Shown here one piece after another: positions 43,650 through 52,824 of a stretch of 64,000 nucleotides of DNA. Source of the DNA: Solitalea agri (GTDB lineage Bacteria; Bacteroidota; Bacteroidia; Sphingobacteriales; Sphingobacteriaceae); NCBI RefSeq assembly GCF_023914155.1, contig NZ_JAMWYS010000058.1:248001-312000 (forward strand), read 5' to 3'. Made by a program: the position numbers and the translations under genes. Under the pieces are notes generated by a model. The model made no database searches. It was not told the DNA's origin and saw only the letters and a program-made list of their open reading frames with translations. How positions within the stretch are numbered: the stretch's first letter is position 1; each line of letters begins with the position of its first letter.

Positions 43650-45059
43650 CTACCAAACATAGGTGCCACCTACTTGTGCATCAAGATTTAGGGTAACCGT
43701 TTGGTTGTTAAACCTGATGTTAAACGATTGGCTTGTTTGTGAATTGTTAAATACGATTAATACATATTTGCCCTGAGGTGTTTTATAAGCCACATTTGGC
43801 AAGTCAGCCGATGTATTTGAAGCGATACGAACCGAGCCCGGACGAACAAATTTTGCAGCATGTGCAATAGTGTAATAAGCCGGATTGCGGGTCACTTTAT
43901 CTCCATCAATAGTTACCGCCCCTAAACATTTATCGCATCCACCCCTATCGGTAAATGGAGTTAGCTGAGGATTACTTGTAAGGTTCCATTCTAAAACGGT
44001 CTTGCTCCAGTTACGTGCTGCTCCAATGATCAGATCATTCATGTGGAAGGCAAAGTCCTTGGGTAAGTTACCAGGAGAACCAAACCATTGCTCCGTGAAA
44101 TAAACATTCTTATCAGGGTGTGCGTTATGAACTTCTGTTAATGCCTCAATTTTACCTCCGTATAAGTGGAAAGCAGAACCATCAACGTATTTTTTGGCGT
44201 CAGGATCATTTAAGATAGAAATCGGATAATCAGGGCGATCACAGTTATGATCATAAACAATGATCTTGGTTTTTATATCTGCCTTTTTAAATGCCGGACC
44301 TAAATGATTTTTCACGAAAACAGCCTGATCCGTAGCCAACATCAGTAAACTCGGATTATTCCCCGGATGCAAGGGCTCATTTTGAACGGTTAGTGCATCA
44401 ATTGCAATACCCTCTGCTTTCATGGCTTGAATATATTTCATCAAATAAAGCGCATAAGCATCATAAAACTCCGGTTTTAAACTACCTCCACGTGTATCGT
44501 TATTGGTTTTCATCCATTTTGGAGGAGACCATGGAGATGCTAAGAATTTGATTTGAGGATTAATTGCCAGAATCTCTTTTATAACCGGAATTAAATTCTT
44601 TTTATCAGGACCTAAATCGAACTTTTTCATTTCCACATCCGTTTCACCTTCTGGCAAATCATCGTATGAAAAAACGTGATCATTCAAATCAGATGCAGCT
44701 ACACTTAAGCGCAAGTAACTGGTTCCAATCTGATTTCCTTCTGTTCCAAAAAGTTCATGCAGCAATTCAGTTCTGGCTGACTTGCTCATGCCCATTAAAT
44801 GATCGGCACTGCCTCCTGTAAGTGTGTAACCAAATCCATCTATCGACTGATAAGTTTCTTTGGGGTTTACATCGATAGTACTGTTGATGCCTGAGCTAGT
44901 ACTCCTAAATCTTATCGACTGTGCCTGCTTTTGAAATAAAACAGATTTAGCAGGATCGGTTATCCAACATTCAATACTAGCGCCTTTCTGAGCATAAGCA
45001 AAACCGGAATAAGCTACCAACAGTGCACTTACTAAACTGCTTTTTAACAATGCTTTCAT
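43650..45059 (-). CDS. GH30-family glucanase (first of two)
   Basis: Exported protein of 469 residues; the ATG at 45059 gives a normal signal peptide ending AYAQ (24). GH30 landmarks: QSIDGFGYTLTGGSA, LASPWSPPKWMK, acid/base Glu228 in LTVQNEP and nucleophile Glu323 in YFTEQW. A small C-terminal beta domain completes the GH30 two-domain plan. Bacteroidota GH30 enzymes of this kind cleave beta-1,6-glucan (subfamily 3) or beta-glucosides (subfamily 1); the choice is open. It differs clearly from the neighbouring GH30, so the two may have different specificities rather than being a recent duplication. Confidence 0.9.
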   Translation of the reverse strand: MKALLKSSLVSALLVAYSGFAYAQKGASIECWITDPAKSVLFQKQAQSIRFRSTSSGINSTIDVNPKETYQSIDGFGYTLTGGSADHLMGMSKSARTELLHELFGTEGNQIGTSYLRLSVAASDLNDHVFSYDDLPEGETDVEMKKFDLGPDKKNLIPVIKEILAINPQIKFLASPWSPPKWMKTNNDTRGGSLKPEFYDAYALYLMKYIQAMKAEGIAIDALTVQNEPLHPGNNPSLLMLATDQAVFVKNHLGPAFKKADIKTKIIVYDHNCDRPDYPISILNDPDAKKYVDGSAFHLYGGKIEALTEVHNAHPDKNVYFTEQWFGSPGNLPKDFAFHMNDLIIGAARNWSKTVLEWNLTSNPQLTPFTDRGGCDKCLGAVTIDGDKVTRNPAYYTIAHAAKFVRPGSVRIASNTSADLPNVAYKTPQGKYVLIVFNNSQTSQSFNIRFNNQTVTLNLDAQVGGTYVW

Positions 45060-45147
45060 TTCTTTTCTAACAATCTTACCCTGATAAAAACCATAAAATT
45101 TATCTACCAAGTGCAAAGTTGAGCTAAAACCAATATTGACTTATTAA

Positions 45148-46590
45148 CTATTTAATAATTAATGTACTGATTGAATGTGCAGGACTATTGACAGAAGCAT
45201 TATTTCCTTTAATTGAAATATTAAACGGCAAGGCATCGTCAGAGCGGTTCATTACTATTACCGCCACTTTACCATCTGTATTGATAAAAGCAGTGGTTAA
45301 CAATTTATCACGATTAGAGGATGCGATAATGCGTTTCGCTCCAGGACGAACAAACTTTGAAAAATGCGCGAAATAATAATACGAATTTGTATAAATCAGT
45401 TTATCATTTTTAGTATCCGCATGAACCGGGGCATAACATAAATTGCCAACATGATTTGGACCTCCAGTTTCATCAAGCAATACATTCCAGTCAGTCCAAG
45501 CGCAGGTGCCATTATTAAAATCGTTTACCATCGAATAGCCATAACGTTCGCCTAATGTCCAATCATCAACTTTCTTTAAGTTGAACACCTCTTTACATCC
45601 TTCAGTAAAAATCAAATTAGTTTCTGGATAGGTTTCGTGCACTCTTTTCACATTATCGAACTGCATACCACTACCGGTCCAGGTTTCGTACCAGTGGTAA
45701 CCAATGCCCCAAACGTATTTAGCCGCTTCAGGGTCATCTAAAATAGTGCTTGCACGCTGGTAAATAAGGTCGCGGTTATGATCCCAGGCAATCAGTTTCT
45801 TATTATCCATACCTGCTTTTTTAAGCGTTGGACCTAAATAGCCTTTAATAAAATCGCGCTCATCATCTGCAGTATAAATACACGATTCCCATGTTTGCTT
45901 AGCCATCGGCTCATTTTGAACTGTTAAGCCCCAAATTGGTATTCCTAATGCTTCGTATGTCTGAATAAATTTCACATAATAATTGGCCCAGGCCTGACGA
46001 TATTCAGGTAATAATTTACCACCTTGTAACATGTTGTTGTTGTCTTTCATCCAGGCCGGAGGACTCCATGGTGACACAAAAGTGGTTAATTGACCGCCCG
46101 CAGCTGCAATGGCTTGTTTAATTAACGGAATGCGGTATTTTTTGTCGTGACTAACGTCAAAACTCTTCAGCTCCTTGTCATTGTCCTTAACGTACGTGTA
46201 AGTGTCGCTGCTAAAGTCGCAGCTGTTAATATGTGTACGAGCTAGTGAATAGCCAGCTCCTTTATCTTTATCGTAACAAGCAGTTAAAAATTCCTGTTGT
46301 TTCTCTTTAGATAGTTTAGCAAAGGTTTCAGCCGCAGCGTCTGTTATTGCTCCTCCAATCCCCTGAATGGTTTGAAATGTTTTTGTTGGATCAACAAAAA
46401 TGGTCACTTCAGTTTCAAACGGTTGGCCGTGAGGTTTAAATTCAGCTGTTCCATTTGGAGATAATCGCAAAGCCGATTGTTGTGCTGTGGTATAAACCGA
46501 TATTTTTTTACCATCGGTTGAATAGGTTTGCTGAGCCTGTACTGAGGCAGTTAGTGCAAGTATCGAAAAGGTTAAAACTGATTTTCTCAT
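45148..46590 (-). CDS. GH30-family glucanase (second of two)
   Basis: Exported protein of 480 residues with signal peptide ending VQAQ (20). QTIQGIGGAITDAAAETF, FVSPWSPPAWMKDNN, acid/base Glu227 in LTVQNEPMAKQTWESC and nucleophile Glu330 in IFTEGCKE are the GH30 active-site set; the QNEPMAKQTWESC stretch is typical of glucosylceramidase/beta-1,6-glucanase members. C-terminal beta domain present. Its stop lies 88 bases before the next GH30 start, and it follows the GH16 gene by 37 bases, all in one direction. Confidence 0.92.
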   Translation of the reverse strand: MRKSVLTFSILALTASVQAQQTYSTDGKKISVYTTAQQSALRLSPNGTAEFKPHGQPFETEVTIFVDPTKTFQTIQGIGGAITDAAAETFAKLSKEKQQEFLTACYDKDKGAGYSLARTHINSCDFSSDTYTYVKDNDKELKSFDVSHDKKYRIPLIKQAIAAAGGQLTTFVSPWSPPAWMKDNNNMLQGGKLLPEYRQAWANYYVKFIQTYEALGIPIWGLTVQNEPMAKQTWESCIYTADDERDFIKGYLGPTLKKAGMDNKKLIAWDHNRDLIYQRASTILDDPEAAKYVWGIGYHWYETWTGSGMQFDNVKRVHETYPETNLIFTEGCKEVFNLKKVDDWTLGERYGYSMVNDFNNGTCAWTDWNVLLDETGGPNHVGNLCYAPVHADTKNDKLIYTNSYYYFAHFSKFVRPGAKRIIASSNRDKLLTTAFINTDGKVAVIVMNRSDDALPFNISIKGNNASVNSPAHSISTLIIK

Positions 46591-46627
46591 ATTTTAATGG
46601 CTGATAAGCTTATATTATCAATTGAGG

Positions 46628-47485
46628 TTATTTATCAATCATTTTGTAAACTCTTACATAATCTACTTCCATTGCTGCAGGGAATGCAGATTCATCCACA
46701 CCTTGTGCACCTCCCCAATCGCCTCCAACAGCCACATTCATAAGTATATGAAAACGCTTATCGAAAGGCCATACCTTATAACCTTTACCTTCGTTTACAA
46801 ATTCGAACACTTGTACATCGTCAATAAAGCCTCTTAATGCGTAGGGAGTCCAATCAAGACGATATAGGTGAAAATCGGTTGTGGCTGTAGGAATGGTCTT
46901 CGTACTTGTTTTTTGGGTATTTATTTTAAAATAATAAGCCTCGGTATGTGCAGAAATATGCACCACATTGGGATCAAATCCTACGTGTTCCATAATATCA
47001 ATCTCACCCGATTGGGGCCAACCTCCGTATTCCCAATCGGTAGGCAGCATCCACAATGCTGGCCATGTACCTTTACCTGCTGGCAGTTTGGCTTTAATCT
47101 CTACTCTTCCATATAAAAAATCCCCTTGACCTTTTGAAATCATACGGGAAGAAGTATAATCTTTACCTCCCATCGATTGCTTTTTAGCAGTAATGGTGAG
47201 CTTACCATTAGCAACCGAGGCATTTTCAATAGAATTGGTATAATATTCTAGTTCATTGTTTCCCCAACCCGAACCGCCTAAATCATATCCCCATTTATCA
47301 GGAGTAGGCAATCCTTCATAATCAAATTCATCAGCCCACATTGGTGTTGCTTCAAATTGCCATTGCTTATCAGTTGGCGCTTGTGGTAAGTTTGGATAGT
47401 CAGCCTTTTCTTCTTTTTTCTTACCGGAGCAAGCCAAAACACCTAATAAAAGAACAGACCAGGTAGTCATTCGTATTTTTTTCAT
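46628..47485 (-). CDS. GH16-family beta-1,3-glucanase (laminarinase), lipoprotein
   Basis: Protein of 285 residues with a lipobox LGVLAC (Cys19) and charged linker, then a GH16 beta-jelly-roll. The catalytic signature SGEIDIMEHVG has nucleophile Glu161, helper Asp163 and acid/base Glu166, and the insert M between D and E is of the laminarinase type. WADEFDYEG, WPALWMLP and the C-terminal MEVDYVRVYKM are also standard. It is probably surface-anchored and makes the first cuts in beta-1,3-glucan chains for the GH30/GH5 enzymes downstream. First gene of the operon; a strong hairpin lies 31 bases before its start. Confidence 0.94.
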   Translation of the reverse strand: MKKIRMTTWSVLLLGVLACSGKKKEEKADYPNLPQAPTDKQWQFEATPMWADEFDYEGLPTPDKWGYDLGGSGWGNNELEYYTNSIENASVANGKLTITAKKQSMGGKDYTSSRMISKGQGDFLYGRVEIKAKLPAGKGTWPALWMLPTDWEYGGWPQSGEIDIMEHVGFDPNVVHISAHTEAYYFKINTQKTSTKTIPTATTDFHLYRLDWTPYALRGFIDDVQVFEFVNEGKGYKVWPFDKRFHILMNVAVGGDWGGAQGVDESAFPAAMEVDYVRVYKMIDK

Positions 47486-47940
47486 AATATAAAATGGATG
47501 TAAGCAAACAATAAGAAGCTGCCGGAAATCCGGCAGCTTACATAACCAATTATTAATATTTCAAATGCAAAACTTTCCTATCGATTTTATGCAATACTTA
47601 ACAGGACTTAATAACGACTTATTAAATTATCATAGCCAAAGCTCATCTTACCCATTCAATAAGTCAAAATTATTACCTGATAAATTGGTTGACTATTACT
47701 GCAAAAGGAGGCAGTAATTATTTTTTTAAATGTAAAGCAGAAATGAAAACGAAGGTAATTTACATACCCCTACAGAAACCATACAAAACCACTAAACATC
47801 TGAAAAAACAGCCCTACAATAGCACTACAGATAGGCATCAATCATTTAATCTACAGCTATTTAAGCAGACAAACCTTAGCAAATATAAAGTTCGATTAAA
47901 ATCGGACTTTATGCTCTTCTTAGAGCTAATTCGGATAGGT
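47486..47940. other. Leader/promoter region of the glucanase operon (455 bases)
   Basis: No convincing gene. It contains a perfect hairpin at 47516-47539, a TATATTTG box (minus strand, 47880-47887) that fits the Bacteroidota -7 consensus without a clear -33 partner, and long AT-rich stretches. Because the regulator gene ends at 47941, it also holds that transcript's 3' end. Confidence 0.6.
47516..47539 (-). promoter_or_regulatory. Perfect GC-rich hairpin in the GH16 leader
   Basis: AAGCTGCCGGA (47516-47526) and TCCGGCAGCTT (47529-47539) are exact inverted repeats. On the minus strand only a weak T-rich tract (CTTCTTATTGTTTG) follows. It could attenuate or protect the operon mRNA, or be the terminator of the upstream regulator. 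Confidence 0.5.
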
Positions 47941-50817
47941 TTATTCTTTTGAAACTTTGGTCAAAAAATCATAAAGATTTGTTTCGGGGGTTAATCGGAG
48001 TTTTTTTCTTAAACGATATCGTGCAACTTCAATCGCCTTACTGGTAATATTCATCAATTGGGCGATTTCTTTGGTCGACAGGTTCATTTTAATATAAGCG
48101 CACAACTTCAACTCAGTTGAGGTTAGATCAGGATAAGCGGTTTTAAGTTTGTTAAAGAAATGATCATTTACATTATTAAAATGCATGGTAAACTGATTCC
48201 AATCCTGCTCACCGTTCTCTACATCTCTGATCAACCGAAGTAATTGCCTAAAACTGGTTGATTTTTCATTCGCCTCCGGCTTTTTTACGAGCATCTCTTT
48301 AACCTTTGCTAGCACCTTACCTCTTTCAACCAAGTGCATGGTCATAATTGAAAGCTCTTTATTCTTATAGTTAATATCAGCCTCCAAATTCTCCTTCTCT
48401 AAACGAACAATCTCCTTTTCATTTCTGTCGAGTTCCAGTTGATGCAAGTATTGCATTTTCTGCTGTTCCTCTTTGTGTTTCTTTTGTTGCCATCTATAAA
48501 TAAAATACATTGACCCCAAAAAGAGCGCTACATACAAACAATACATCCACCAGGTTTGATACCAAGGCGGCAACACAATAAAAGTGTAAAATACAGGAAC
48601 AGAATCAGCACCCTGATTATTTCTAGCCTTTACTTTAAACGAATATTTACCCGCCGGCAGATTGGTATAGTCTTTTTCAAACTTGTCGGTCCACTGTGAC
48701 CAGTCCTTGTCAAATCCAACTAACTGATAACTAAATTCTGTGTTTTTAAGTTGTTCAAATAATGTTGAAGAATATTCGAAGCGAACCGAATTATACTTAT
48801 GCGCTAGTTTATTAATAGCTCCTTGCTTCGAGGAAGCATTATAACCTCCAAAAAGTACACTATCTTCTTCGCCCAATAGTCTAACTTTACCCAATACCAC
48901 AGTTGGCTTACTAATATTTTGCAGGTATTTTTTATAGTTAAGGTGATACACCACTTTGCTTGCACCAACAAAAATATTCTCGCTATTGAAAGGGTAAATG
49001 CATTCGAATCCTTTTACCACTTTATCTTTAAGCTCCTGAAAATAAAACAGGGTATAAGGTTTCCCTTTTGATGGATGCTGAAAATCAACCACTCCAATAT
49101 CTTTATCGCTAACGAACCATACATTTCCATCAGGATCCTCTTTTAAATACCTAACTGTATAACCACTTAATGCGTCATTTAAAACAGTTGATAAAACAAA
49201 TCTATTTTTAACGGCAACAAACTCATAAATCCCTTTTTCAGAGGCAACAACAATCCTGTTTTTAATTCGATAAATGTAGTTTCCTAAATCAGAGGGCAGT
49301 CCATTCTTTTTTGTGTAAATGGTTCTTTTAATAATCTTACTAAAATCGCCAGATAGCTCCAGCCTGAATACACCTTTGTAAGGATGAGATGCCCAAATGG
49401 TATTACTTGTATTGTCAAAAGCAATAAAACGCAATGATTCATACAATCCGTCTATGTGTTTTAAATCAGAAAAAGTTCCGTTGGAGTACTTAATATGTTG
49501 CAGCCCCTTGTAGGTTCCGGCGATAATTGATTGTGAAGGGAAAACATTGGATACAGGTTGAACCAGCCATGTTCCGGGTGTTGAATAAATTTGCTTAGCA
49601 GTAGTACCAGAGATTTCGAAAAAACCATCTTCATGACCCATCAAAAGATGGTTATTCACCTCATCAAGATTCCAGACCTGCCCCTTTGTATTATTTACCT
49701 CGAACAAAACACTTTTTGATAAACTCAAATCATTTTGTCCGGTTTCCAATTGACAAGCGTACAAACCAGTTGAGGAACCAATAAACAGTCGATTATTGAA
49801 AACATTCATAGCGTAGCTGGTGGTTTGCCGACTCTTATCAGGATGAATTGATTTTATTGAACTATTAAGTGCAATAAAGTCAATTCCATCATCCAAAGGC
49901 AGCCATAAGTTTTTATGCTGATCAATCAGTAAACCCCGGCAATTATTGTTTTGCAGTCCATCCTGAAAGGCGTATTTCTGCACCAATCGTCCTTGCCTAT
50001 CAATAATAATTACACCTGCAGATGTTGTTCCTATAGCAAACCATTGCGTATTAACCTGTTTGCAGCAATAAATACGGTCGTTATAAAAGGTTTTATCAAG
50101 ACTTGTTTTCTTACTGATCAATTGATCATTAATAAGATAAAATAAACCATTTTTAAGTGTCGAAACCAGAAGTGTATCTCCGCCATATTCGGTAATGGAA
50201 GTAATAGCTGCTCCATTTAGCAATGGTGAATTACAAAACGGTCGCCAAATGCCGTTACTATATTTTAGTACGCCAACCTGTTTGGCTTGGGCAAAAAGCT
50301 GGTTATGTGCCTGTCCCAAAAACACCCACTCGGTATCAGTTCTGTATATTTTTATGCTACCTTCTTTATAATGAATGATCTTATTGATGGCTCTAAAAAA
50401 CACTTCATCATTAATAATTGAAATGTTCCAGATGTCTGAAAAGCTCCGTTCACTTTCAGGAATCAATGATACAAGTGAATGATATTTCAGCTCTCCTCTT
50501 TCATCAGGTAAAAAATATCCTATCTCATCCTGTCCACCAATGTAAATCCTGTTTTTGGAATCAATTTCAACAGAACGAACAACTGTAAAATTAGGAAGGC
50601 GGTATAAATTCCAAAAATGACCGTTGAATGTAAGCAGGCCTTCATTGTTGCCAAAATAAAGCCTTCCCCATTGATCCTGGGCCACATCCCAATTCTGAAT
50701 TCCGGCTTTATAATCATCACTTATATAATTAACTATTTGAGGAGAAGCTAGTTGATTTTGCCCTTGAGCTCCAAAACATAGCAAAAGAAGTAAGCAGCTC
50801 AATAAATATTTATTCAT
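47941..50817 (-). CDS. Membrane one-component regulator: beta-propeller, Y_Y_Y, TM, coiled coil, LuxR-type HTH
   Basis: Protein of 958 residues. Signal peptide (ends GAQGQ, ~20), a periplasmic two-component-regulator-propeller region (20-640) with repeats such as WDVAQDQWGRLYFGNNEGLL and GNVWFVSDKDIGVVDF, and a Y_Y_Y domain (660-740: LVGFDKDWSQWT, LPAGKYSFKVKARN). One transmembrane helix (~750-768), a long coiled coil (770-830) and a C-terminal LuxR/GerE-like helix-turn-helix (LTSTELKLCAYIKMNLSTKEIAQLMNI) follow. There is no HisKA, HATPase or receiver, so it probably passes the signal directly from glucan fragments to DNA. Same strand and just upstream of the glucanase operon, its likely target. 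Confidence 0.9.
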   Translation of the reverse strand: MNKYLLSCLLLLLCFGAQGQNQLASPQIVNYISDDYKAGIQNWDVAQDQWGRLYFGNNEGLLTFNGHFWNLYRLPNFTVVRSVEIDSKNRIYIGGQDEIGYFLPDERGELKYHSLVSLIPESERSFSDIWNISIINDEVFFRAINKIIHYKEGSIKIYRTDTEWVFLGQAHNQLFAQAKQVGVLKYSNGIWRPFCNSPLLNGAAITSITEYGGDTLLVSTLKNGLFYLINDQLISKKTSLDKTFYNDRIYCCKQVNTQWFAIGTTSAGVIIIDRQGRLVQKYAFQDGLQNNNCRGLLIDQHKNLWLPLDDGIDFIALNSSIKSIHPDKSRQTTSYAMNVFNNRLFIGSSTGLYACQLETGQNDLSLSKSVLFEVNNTKGQVWNLDEVNNHLLMGHEDGFFEISGTTAKQIYSTPGTWLVQPVSNVFPSQSIIAGTYKGLQHIKYSNGTFSDLKHIDGLYESLRFIAFDNTSNTIWASHPYKGVFRLELSGDFSKIIKRTIYTKKNGLPSDLGNYIYRIKNRIVVASEKGIYEFVAVKNRFVLSTVLNDALSGYTVRYLKEDPDGNVWFVSDKDIGVVDFQHPSKGKPYTLFYFQELKDKVVKGFECIYPFNSENIFVGASKVVYHLNYKKYLQNISKPTVVLGKVRLLGEEDSVLFGGYNASSKQGAINKLAHKYNSVRFEYSSTLFEQLKNTEFSYQLVGFDKDWSQWTDKFEKDYTNLPAGKYSFKVKARNNQGADSVPVFYTFIVLPPWYQTWWMYCLYVALFLGSMYFIYRWQQKKHKEEQQKMQYLHQLELDRNEKEIVRLEKENLEADINYKNKELSIMTMHLVERGKVLAKVKEMLVKKPEANEKSTSFRQLLRLIRDVENGEQDWNQFTMHFNNVNDHFFNKLKTAYPDLTSTELKLCAYIKMNLSTKEIAQLMNITSKAIEVARYRLRKKLRLTPETNLYDFLTKVSKE

Positions 50818-51113
50818 AGTACATTCAATTCAAGCAATTACATGCTCTCACCTTAACAATTTTTAGAAACAAGTAAAACTTATGAGTTGGAAATTTAAGG
50901 AGCGCTTTTATAAAACTAATGTAGACTTAATATTCGAGAAATTTTAAAGTAGCGATTTTAAAGTTTAAAGATCTAGCAATAGCCCTTAAAACAAGCTGGA
51001 CAGGTTATTTTAATGCAGCGCTGGTTTCATAAATTGTTTTTTGTTAAATTAAAGCTATATCACTCTTCTCTTATCCAATTAACCCGATTGGCCGAATTAA
51101 CTTAATCATAACC

Positions 51114-51500
51114 ATGAAAGAGTTCATGTTTTTTATCAGGAAACAAAGTAATAGCAAAGAAGTACTGTCTGAAGAAAAACACCAGGAATTTCTTAAAGCT
51201 TGTGAAAATTATATCGACAAACTTAAAAATGATGGAAAGCTCATTTCTGCTCAACCGATAGAATGGTCTGGTTGTATTATCTCGAATGAGGAAAATAAAT
51301 GGAAAGAAACAACAATTGATACTTCCCAAGAGATAATTGGTGGTTATTACCATATTACTACCGATAGTTTAATTGATGCTATTGAAATTGCAAGGGCTAA
51401 TCCTGAATTTCAATTCAATGAAGGTTCCCGAATTGAAGTTCGCCCCATCAAAACGAAAGAAAACACCGGTTTCCTATATCCAACCCAAACTTCACCATAA
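51114..51500 (+). CDS. YCII-related domain protein
   Basis: Protein of 128 residues starting MKEFMFFIRKQ, with SEEKHQEFLKACENYIDKLKNDGKLISAQPI and GGYYHITTDSLIDAIEIARANPEF, the layout of the DGPF/YCII ferredoxin-like fold. Some members are small dienelactone-decomposing enzymes or transcription-associated proteins; no enzyme activity can be inferred. It is 52 bases before the DUF937-OmpA gene and may be co-transcribed with it. Confidence 0.8.
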   Translation: MKEFMFFIRKQSNSKEVLSEEKHQEFLKACENYIDKLKNDGKLISAQPIEWSGCIISNEENKWKETTIDTSQEIIGGYYHITTDSLIDAIEIARANPEFQFNEGSRIEVRPIKTKENTGFLYPTQTSP

Positions 51501-51551
51501 TGACCTTTTAAAAGACCTAATAAATTATAAACCACATCTAATTTTATTCTT

Positions 51552-52733
51552 ATGGCTTTCAATTTTATTGATACTGTATACAGCTATTTTGGCAATGAGT
51601 TAATTGGTAAAGCAGAAATCTATCTTAACGAAGGAACTGTTAGTGTAAAAAAAGGACTGGAGGCGATTATTCCTGTTTCGCTGAATGGAATAGTTAAAGA
51701 AGCTGAAACAGACCCTGAATCGGTTCTGAGTTTAGCAAGGGAGGCTTCCAACAGTGGAATTAGCAACAGATTGTACGAATGCTTCACCCCTGGTGGTGGT
51801 GGAATTCCGTCTATCGGCCCAACACTGATAAATAATATTTTGGGTGATAAATTTGGTTCAACAGCTAATTCGATATCAAGTTTTGCCGGCTTAAAGGGCT
51901 CCAGCACAGCTTCACTATTCGGAATAATCTTGCCATTTGCTCTTTCATTATTAGGTAAACATGCTCAAGAGAACAACCTTTCTGCTGGTGAGTTATCAGC
52001 ATTGCTATCATCACAAAAGAGCTCAATTTTGTCGGCTATCCCTGCTGATTTAGGTATAAAATTAAAGGATAAGCCACAAGAAGTATTCACTAATCAAGGT
52101 GTAATAAAAAAGAGAAACCGCTGGATCATTCCAACTCTTCTTGCATTCCTGGTGGTATTTATATTGGTATGGTTGATGAGAACTTGTAATAAAGAAACCA
52201 CTCCAGTAGCTCCAACTACTACTACAACCGATACAGCTAGTACAATCAAAACCGAGGCGGTGGTTATCAATAAAGAACCTGTTAGGCTTATGTTACCCGA
52301 TGGCATTGAGCTTGAAGCTTATAAAGGTGGTATAGAAGATCTATTGATCGCGTTTATCAATGATTCTACGGCTACTATAACTAAAGACAACTGGTTTGAT
52401 TTTAATGAGCTGAATTTCAAATTTGGAACTGCTGAAATAATACCTGAAAGTGAATCGGAGCTGAATAACATTGTGAAAATTTTGCAAGCCTATCCAAAAG
52501 TTAAAATTAAAATTGGGGGATATACCGATAAAGTTGGTGATGAAGCGACAAACAAGAAGTTATCTCAAGACCGTGCAAATGCCATTTTGGAAGCTTTGAA
52601 AACTGCGGGTGTTGGCAATCAGGTGGTAGGAGCTGAAGGCTATGGTTCTGAGTTTGCCAAATTCCCAGCCGAGGCACCTGAAGAAGACCGGATAAAAGAC
52701 AGACGGGTTTCGGTTAGTGTTCGGGAGAAATAG
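51552..52733 (+). CDS. DUF937 domain - transmembrane helix - OmpA domain fusion
   Basis: Protein of 393 residues without a signal peptide. The N-terminal ~150 residues match the DUF937 (YidB-like) helical pattern, with Gly/Ser/Leu-rich helices such as VSVKKGLEAIIPVSLNGIV, SIGPTLINNILGDKFGS and FGIILPFALSLLGKHAQ. Then a transmembrane helix (191-209), a Thr/Pro-rich linker, and an OmpA peptidoglycan-binding domain (about 275-390) with LNFKFGTAEIIPESESEL and IKIGGYTDKVGDEATNKKLSQDRA. The N-terminal half should be cytoplasmic and the OmpA half periplasmic. The function of DUF937 is unknown; the fusion links the cytoplasm with the cell wall. Confidence 0.85.
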   Translation: MAFNFIDTVYSYFGNELIGKAEIYLNEGTVSVKKGLEAIIPVSLNGIVKEAETDPESVLSLAREASNSGISNRLYECFTPGGGGIPSIGPTLINNILGDKFGSTANSISSFAGLKGSSTASLFGIILPFALSLLGKHAQENNLSAGELSALLSSQKSSILSAIPADLGIKLKDKPQEVFTNQGVIKKRNRWIIPTLLAFLVVFILVWLMRTCNKETTPVAPTTTTTDTASTIKTEAVVINKEPVRLMLPDGIELEAYKGGIEDLLIAFINDSTATITKDNWFDFNELNFKFGTAEIIPESESELNNIVKILQAYPKVKIKIGGYTDKVGDEATNKKLSQDRANAILEALKTAGVGNQVVGAEGYGSEFAKFPAEAPEEDRIKDRRVSVSVREK

Positions 52734-52747
52734 AAACATTTATAATT

Positions 52748-52788
52748 TAAATGGGGATAAGATGCAATTAAGCACTTATCCCCATTTA
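52748..52788. terminator. Bidirectional terminator
   Basis: A 14-bp perfect stem TAAATGGGGATAAG (52748-52761) / CTTATCCCCATTTA (52775-52788) with a 13-base loop between convergent genes. Confidence 0.75.
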
Positions 52789-52824
52789 TGTGTACTTATC
52801 AATGATTTGTACTGAAAGTATCTT

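Noticed and set aside
47689-47952. 87-codon plus-strand frame in the GH16/regulator spacer
   Set aside because: It runs into the convergent regulator gene, is Lys/Asn/Thr rich like random AT-rich sequence, and has no recognisable motif.
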